Shown here: piece by piece, positions 57,809-64,000 of the stretch | Layout: every line of letters begins with the position of its first letter | How positions within the stretch are numbered: the first letter of the stretch is position 1 | Origin: Caenorhabditis elegans | Taxonomy: Eukaryota; Nematoda; Chromadorea; Rhabditida; Rhabditidae | Direction: 5' to 3' | Assembly (NCBI RefSeq): GCF_000002985.6 | Contig: NC_003283.11 | Location: 7,936,001-8,000,000, forward strand | DNA: 64,000 nucleotides | Notes under the pieces: generated by a model | What the model was told of the DNA's origin: nothing | What the model saw: only the letters and a program-made list of their open reading frames with translations | Database searches by the model: none | Position numbers and translations under genes: made by a program

Positions 57809-58666
57809 TCATTCATTTATTTGTTTGGAGTACTTGGCAATTCTTCTCATCTTTGAAAACCACCGTTTCACCTTAAAACGTTTTATAAATCAATTAAAAA
57901 TGCATGAAACTTACTTGATTTTCATCCAGTCCAACGGCATTAGCGACATCTTCGTAGGATTTGACACTTGGTACTTTGTTTGTGTCGAAAAACATTGTCA
58001 TTTTATTAATTTGGGCGTCAGAAAATCGAACAGATTTCCTATTTCTCACATCTTGACACTTGTTTTTTTTACTAGGAATTCGTTTGATTGCAGCTTGAGT
58101 ATTACTTAATTCAATTCTAGTTCATTAAAAACGGACGAAGTATTTTCTCTTACCGTTTTTGTAGTGTAATTTGTCTATCAGAAGAATAAGGATATTGATC
58201 TTTAGGTGCAAGAAAATGAAGAGAAGGCTCAAGAGGATTTAACAATTCTGATGATTTCGTTTTATAAAAGTCTACATCAATTTCAAACTCTCTGAAAAAA
58301 GGTTTTTTTTTTATTTTTCGGTTTGTAGTTTTCGAGAAAGAACTAATTACCTGGTAGTTCTCCTTCTAGGCAAATGTTGTTCCATCTTGATCTTTCTATC
58401 GTTAACCGTAGGAAGAACTTGAAAATAGCATTGTGTAAAAGTTGGACTTAATACAGGCAGCTGATTAAATGATCTTAGCGACTTCTCCACGTCAAAATCC
58501 AGTTTACAATATTTTATGGGATCATAACTGAAAGTAATTGAGATTTACGGAATAAAATTTATCAAAGAAAAACTGACCTGAATGTAGAGTTTTGTAAATC
58601 AAACCTACTGAAATTGTTAGGCAATTGAAGATACGGTATTGTAGAAATTGTATAGCTGGAAGACAT
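57809..58666 (-). CDS. Divergent homeodomain protein lacking Asn51
   Basis: Predicted nuclear homeobox protein, 222 aa. Exons: 58578-58666, 58351-58527, 58154-58291, 57915-58116, 57809-57871; phases 2, 2, 2, 0. The N-terminal 158 residues (MSSSYTISTIPYLQLPNNFS ... LPRRRTTREFEIDVDFYKT) have no recognised domain. The homeodomain spans about residues 159-218: RKSVRFSDAQINKMTMFFDT, then NKVPSVKSYEDVANAVGLDE, then NQVKRWFSKMRRIAKYSKQ. Numbering on canonical positions gives F8 (166), L16 as Met174, F20 (178), W48 (206), F49 (207) and R53 (211). Position 51, normally an invariant Asn contacting DNA, is Lys209. An intron splits the recognition helix just before VKRWF. DNA binding may therefore be altered or lost. 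Only about 220 bp separate it from the foldback repeat block. Confidence 0.85.
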
Positions 58667-60200
58667 TTTGAAGAAGATTAATAATGAAGTAGACGAATAA
58701 TAATAATATGTATTTCTTTCAATTGTACAAGGTGAGATTTAAGGCTAGATCAGCGTTTGCCGTATACCGTAGTATTTTACGATGTCATTTGTGGGGTGGG
58801 AATGTACACAGCAGTAGGTGCAAAAATGTTTCCAGGACTGTAACAAAGATACCTAGTTGGGAACTGGTTGTAAAACTTAGTCTGTAGATGATGAGAGATT
58901 TTTTAGAAATAGAACTAAAATAACTGAACCTTTAACACACTGTTTCCTTTTTGACAATAAAAATTTCAAAACTTGAAGGTAGAGTAGTGTCCGTGGGGAT
59001 TTTGTTTCAATATACTTGAAAATTCAAAGCTACCGAATATCAAGTTTAAAAATCCAAAAGTTTCTTGTCAAATTTTTCGGCAAATTCCAAATCATTTTGG
59101 AACTATTTTTAACAATTTGCCCCCACTATATATAGCCACCTCATCTCTGAATTTATACAAATAATTCTATGATCATCTTTCCAAATAAATCCGGGACATC
59201 CCCAAGTCATTTTCTCACATGCACTTCCTCGTCGTCATAAACTTTATTGAATGTGCGGGATTTTCCACAAAAAAACGTGGGAAATGCCAATAGAGATGTC
59301 AAACTTATGAGTTCTCTTCGTTGCCGGGTGGTCGGCGACGAGTATTGCGGGTGTGATTGGTGGTCTTACCTGAACGACCAATCGTCTTCGGACCAACTGA
59401 CGGCTTTCTTGTTGAGAAGAAGAAGATCAACAAGTAGTTGAGCTAGATGCCCAACGCATTTTTATCTCTGGTTCACATTGCATTACAGCAGTTTTTATTA
59501 ACTGGAACAATTGACTGTTTGTATGAACACTTTCTTATTTTTTATTGACTTGCCAACACGAGATAGAGGTGTGATTTTTTCTCTCATTACTAAAACTACT
59601 GCTAATTTGTTTTTAAGATATTTTTAATTTCCAGATTCACATTTTTACGGTATTCAATTATCGTGCGAAAATAAAGAGATAGATATTGTATTGAATTTCC
59701 ATTGGCTAAATTTTGTTACGTTTCTTACTGAAAACAAATAAATTTTTCCGTCAATAAGAAAGTTAAGAGAAACAATAGGAATGAGTCATGGGATAGTATT
59801 ATATTGAAAACAATAGGCTTGTGCAAGTGCACGTACCGCACTTATTACATTTTATAGCCCTTCCAGTTTTTGAAATTAAAAATTAAAATCTGCTGGTTGG
59901 CTTCCAGTTTCCTAATTTCTTTTTTTTCAAGTAGTTCCTCTATTAATTAAGCATCCATATCAGTCAATTTAAAACGGAAATAATTAAAATTAGCTTTCCA
60001 TTTTAACTTCTCCTCCCTGTTCTCCCTCTCTATCCCCAATTTTCTGGTTGTGTACTCCTCGTAATCAAAGGTGTTGTGTAATCCGTCCAAAGCAACAATA
60101 AATCTGCGTCCTCTGCTGATCACCTTCATCTCATCTCGGCTCTTTTATTCACAACTCTCATCTGATTTTTTTTTTCGATTTAATTCACAAATGCGCACGA
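58667..60200. other. Intergenic between divergent homeobox and GGT-like genes
   Basis: About 1.5 kb. Minus-strand 59947-60129 is a 60-codon ATG-initiated frame (MKVISRGRRFIVALDGLHNT ... KLTDMDA) with reasonable codon usage but no recognised domain. An excellent minus-strand donor (CGTTCAG/GTAAGACC) occurs at about 59369 without a convincing upstream start. Otherwise nothing supported. Confidence 0.45.
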
Positions 60201-63200
60201 ATGCGACCTCGTAAATTAAGACATCGGCCTTCGGATGAGCTCATCGATATTCGAGAAAGGTTTGTGATTTTTTATTTTCGTTTAATGAAAAAATTCATGC
60301 CAAAATGAAAACCTGAGTATTGAGAAATTTTCATTTATATTTATTTCAGCGTATATTATGGAGAGGATAGGTAATGGTTTCAATAATGTTGAAGTTTATT
60401 AAGTTTTCAGTTTCACTACTTTTTTCTTCATATTTTTTTTTTCCAAACACATCTAACAGTTTTCTCAAATCTTTAGAAAGTTCCTCAGTTTAAAAAAAAA
60501 GTGTTAAAATCCAGCACAAATATTCTTTTCAGAGGTCTTCCATGGCTCTTCTCGGTGTTTGTTGTTTTATTCCTACTGCTGACCATACTCTTGTTTTATT
60601 TTATTTTCACAACTCGAGATGTTTATTTGTCACAAAAACAGGCACTAGAAGAGGAGGATATTAAGAAGAAAGAAGTTGCAGCACATACAAAACAGGAAAG
60701 CGAAGAGGATGATGAGACGTGGAAAGAGCACACAAGGAGGAAAGGAAAAGGAAAATCAGCTGAGGAGAAAGTACATGTTGATGTATGTTTCAGAAAAAGA
60801 AACAGTTCCCAAACTGGAAAAAAAACCAAAAATTAATTGTGAATGAAGAGAAGCCAAACGGATCTTTTTTGAAGATTTATTTTAAAATCCTACTACGATC
60901 AGAATTTCTTCGCTCATCGAAGAAGTGTGTTAAATCTAAAATTGTCAGTATTGTCAAAAAAAAAGTTGAATGAAAAGTTAAGTCCGTAACTAACATACCT
61001 TTTTGGCAGATTTAAAAAGGATGTAACAGGAGAAGGGCAGTACGTGTTGACTGAAATTTAAATTTTGTATTGCTTTTTAGCTTTTGTAGCCTTTTTTCTT
61101 GGCTTCAGACGGTTTGAAAATCAATGACCAAAACTAGAAAAAATTATCTCTTTTTAGTTAAAAATTATTAATAGAAACCTAAATATGCTAAAGCTGAATT
61201 TATGTATGTACAAAACTGATATGAGTTATTTGTTCTATGTACGAGGCTATCTGAAAAATTCTGGCAGTTCTTTATCAACTTTATTTATAATTTAAAAACA
61301 TTTACAAATATTTAAGATTGTGCCCATAATGAGTCGGAAAACTGGGGAGCCGGATAAACCGTCTTTATTGGACTCAAGCATCAATGCAACTTTAGTCGTT
61401 CCTCCAAATTCCACAATTATTATTGATACTGAAACGACTACAACTTTTACAACTACAACAGAAAAAGTACGTCAAAAGTGAAATAATTAACTCAAAAAAT
61501 GTAATCAACATCTTTACAGCCTACGACCATACCCTCTACAACCACATCTTCTACAACTACAACAACTACAACCACGACCACAGAAGAGGTAAGCATGTTT
61601 GTACATGCAATACGTTTCAAACTATCTATTTTACAAATTTCAGCCTACTACTACAACTAGCCCAATAGCAACAACAACTACATCAACTTCTACAACAACG
61701 ACCGAAACTCCAACAACATCTGAAGCCACAACCCATGAGCCTACTGCTTCCACCGAGCTACCACCACCCGATGCGCCAAATGATTATATTGATTCAGAAG
61801 AAGCACAAAACATTTCTGCGTCTCAGGAATCTGGCGAAACCACGGATGTGTTATTGGAATTGGAAGATGATAATATTGAGGATGTTCAGGTTGAAGAGTA
61901 CGAAGAAACTACAAAGTCTCCAACTGTTTCCACATCAACATCTGAGCCCATGGCAGCTGCCCCCATCACAGATGCTCCAAAAACTGAAAACGTTTCAAGA
62001 AACTATACCAGAATTATTTGGGATCGTCGCACAGTTCGAAGCAGCTCTGAAAAATTCTCAAAGTTCGCTATCATCTCCCATCATGAAGATTGCAGTGAAA
62101 TTGGAAAGTAAGTCTGAGTTCTCAAAATAATGAGTTTATCTTGCCGTTCACAGTATCCAACACTTTACAGAAAAATCCACGAAACTGGTGGAAACGCTGT
62201 TGATGCAATGGTTGCGACAGAATTTTGTATATCGGCTGTTCATCCGCACACTACAGGACCGGGTTTTGGAGCTGTTATAGTACTTCACTCAAAGTTAGTT
62301 TTATCACTCAATAAATTTCCAATGCTTTTCTGAAAATTGCTTTCTGTAAAATAAGTTTAGCATTTCGTATGTTTTTTTTTCAGAAAGAAAAACGGAACTT
62401 TTGTAATCGATGGAAGAGAGCGTGCTCCAAAGAATGCGAACAAAAATACGTTTGTAATAAATCCCACAATTGCACATATTGGATACTCATCAATGGGTGT
62501 TCCTGGTTGGATTTCAGTTTTATGGACTGCTTACAAACAATTTGGAAGTGGGAAGATAGTATGGAAATCTTTGATCGAACCAACTATAGAACTTTTGAAA
62601 ACAAATCGAGTGAGAATCGATCGACTGCTGGGGCAAGCGTTTGAATCTCGAAGGAACCATATACTCCATGAAAAAAGTTTCGACAACTGGCTGAGTCAGG
62701 CAACTAGAGAAGGAGCTGTACTTCGAAATGAGCAATATGAAGATTTCCTGAAACTGTTAAAAGAGTCTGTACATGCTGAACACGATTTTTATGGAGGGCA
62801 ATTTGTCAAAATTATTGTGGAAGAAATGAAGAGCAGAGGAGGTCTGATATCAAGACAAGATCTCGAGAGTTATAGTTGTATTGTAACAAGAGCTGAAACT
62901 CTCTCTATTGGAGATCATTTTCTCGTGGGACCGCATCTTCCCTATCATTTCCCAATTCTTGGAAAAGTTTTTCAAAATATCACCGAATCATTTCCATCAA
63001 ACCCAGAATATATTTTGGAATATTATGTGGACTTTGTAAAACTGCTTCAAAAAGCCAACATTATGAAACACTTTGTCGGAGATGACCTTTTCGAACCAGA
63101 AGTTAAACCAAAAATAGATGAATGGACGACTCCCGTACAGTTTAAAGCTGAAGAGCAAGTTGAACAAAATCAATCAAAAGTGGGTTACAAGAATTGAAAT

Positions 63201-64000
63201 TTAAACAACTGCAGTGTTTCAGAAGAAGCCCATCTCGTTCTCCAGGGTCCAGAGTTCAGACGAAGAAGGGAACTCTGTAAACTTTATGTCAACGAATAAT
63301 GTTCCGTAAGTTAATATGCAATCTTGAAAAGCATACACAACGAAATTTGTCAATTGACTTTTTTTGGAAAATACTCAAAGTCATCAGTGATATTAATTGT
63401 AAAAGATAATAACTTTTAAAAGATCGAAAAAATTAACTTGCAATTTATTTTTTAACTCAAAGTTTATCCAAAACCTCGAGAAAAATAATTGCTCTTCTAT
63501 TCGTAAGCGTTCAAATAATTTCATATGGGGATCAGTTCGACGTAGTTCTGTATTGGGATTTGTCTGGAACAACGCTATGAGCTCATTTGATGTTTTTTGT
63601 AAACACGATACAAACTGTGTTCGTGGCGGTAAACGACCAAGTGTGACCAATGGATTTCCCACTATTCTTTTGGATTCCAATAAATATCCTCAACTTTTAA
63701 TATCACCAACTGCAAACTCTCTGGAAACCACTGCAGCCCTGGTAATTCAATCGACTTTGATGAATATGGTAAGGCACTAGAAACCAATATTTTCAAATGA
63801 GAGAATTAAAATATTTCATATAAAAGTTGTCATTAAACTTAACTTACTTATACGTGTTTCATGCTTCAAATTTCTCTATTTCAGCTTCCCCAACTCTCTC
63901 TGGATCATCCTCGGATATACCCTCAATCAATTGACCAAGTATTAGTAGAAACTGGAGTACCTCAAGTTCTTTATCGAACACTTTGGACAGATTTTCGGGC
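60201..64000 (+). CDS. Gamma-glutamyltransferase-like type II membrane protein, probably catalytically inactive (3' end beyond window)
   Basis: Exons seen: 60201-60259, 60350-60370, 60533-60782, 61317-61466, 61520-61588, 61644-62107, 62171-62293, 62384-63179, 63223-63305, then exon(s) to 63768 and 63885 onward; the junction between 63305 and 63540 is uncertain. The start is MRPRKLRHRPSDELIDIRER. A signal anchor at about residues 31-54 (WLFSVFVVLFLLLTILLFYF) is followed by a charged segment and a mucin-like Thr-rich stalk (about residues 145-220), then the GGT domain. The domain shows GGNAVDAMVATEFCISAVHP and FVIDGRERAP, the latter with the conserved substrate Arg (390). In the small-subunit region (SSDEEGNSVNFMSTNNV, VLGFVWNNAMSSFD) the catalytic Thr position is not Thr. 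The Asp pair, Ser-Ser and Gly-Gly motifs of active GGTs are replaced. Likely an extracellular pseudoenzyme. Confidence 0.82.

Noticed and set aside
57658-57876. 72-codon plus-strand hydrophobic frame (MFLKRNIMEGQLNECESLME start)
   Set aside because: Antisense to the terminal exon of the homeobox gene, which has homology and splice support.
1-64000. tRNA or rRNA genes
   Set aside because: I looked for T-loop (GGTTCGAATCC-type) and acceptor-stem pairings and found none convincing by eye. A tRNAscan run would be decisive.

Overview
The window is nematode nuclear DNA, almost certainly Caenorhabditis elegans chromosome V. The evidence is AT-rich sequence, very short introns with TTTTCAG acceptors, worm-specific gene families (serpentine chemoreceptors, GT92 glycosyltransferases, C-type lectins), and the neighbouring genes che-7 (innexin) and let-413 (LAP/Scribble-type polarity protein), which I recognise from their proteins. 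All gene models were built by hand from reading frames, splice-site consensus and phase matching. Terminal coordinates are the first base of the ATG and the last base of the stop.

Layout. 0.1-4.4 kb: two serpentine receptor genes on the minus strand (srsx-type and srt-type). 7.9-10.9 kb: a GT92 (DUF23) glycosyltransferase, plus strand. 11.4-22.8 kb: three paralogous secreted C-type lectin genes on the minus strand, the first with an in-frame stop. Between the second and third lies a tight run of three small coiled-coil genes that looks like an operon. 23.3-25.1 kb: an unrecognised gene with a signal peptide and a very basic C-terminus. 25.5-29.3 kb: che-7, with possible upstream exons as far as 33 kb. 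37.4-41.6 kb: let-413. 45.0-46.6 kb: a probable two-gene operon (DMAC1/TMEM261-like complex I assembly protein, then gluconokinase). NAA20 (NatB catalytic subunit) converges on it. An ABHD12-like serine hydrolase is divergent from NAA20. A SPEC3/Stum membrane protein follows at 50.2-52.3 kb.

52.9-57.6 kb is a block of satellite-like DNA: about 90 copies of a 29-bp unit, then an array with an exact 200-bp period, then a 25-bp array. The last two are bounded by inverted partial copies of themselves, so they look like an amplified foldback element. 57.8-58.7 kb holds a small divergent homeobox gene that lacks the invariant homeodomain Asn51. 60.2 kb to the window end holds a type II membrane protein with a Thr-rich stalk and a gamma-glutamyltransferase-like domain whose catalytic residues appear to be lost.

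The left half (chemoreceptors, lectins, coiled-coil cluster) behaves like fast-evolving accessory DNA with tandem duplications. The middle (che-7 to SPEC3) is conserved core. The right end mixes repeats with two divergent genes. I found no rRNA, no tRNA and no CRISPR array.
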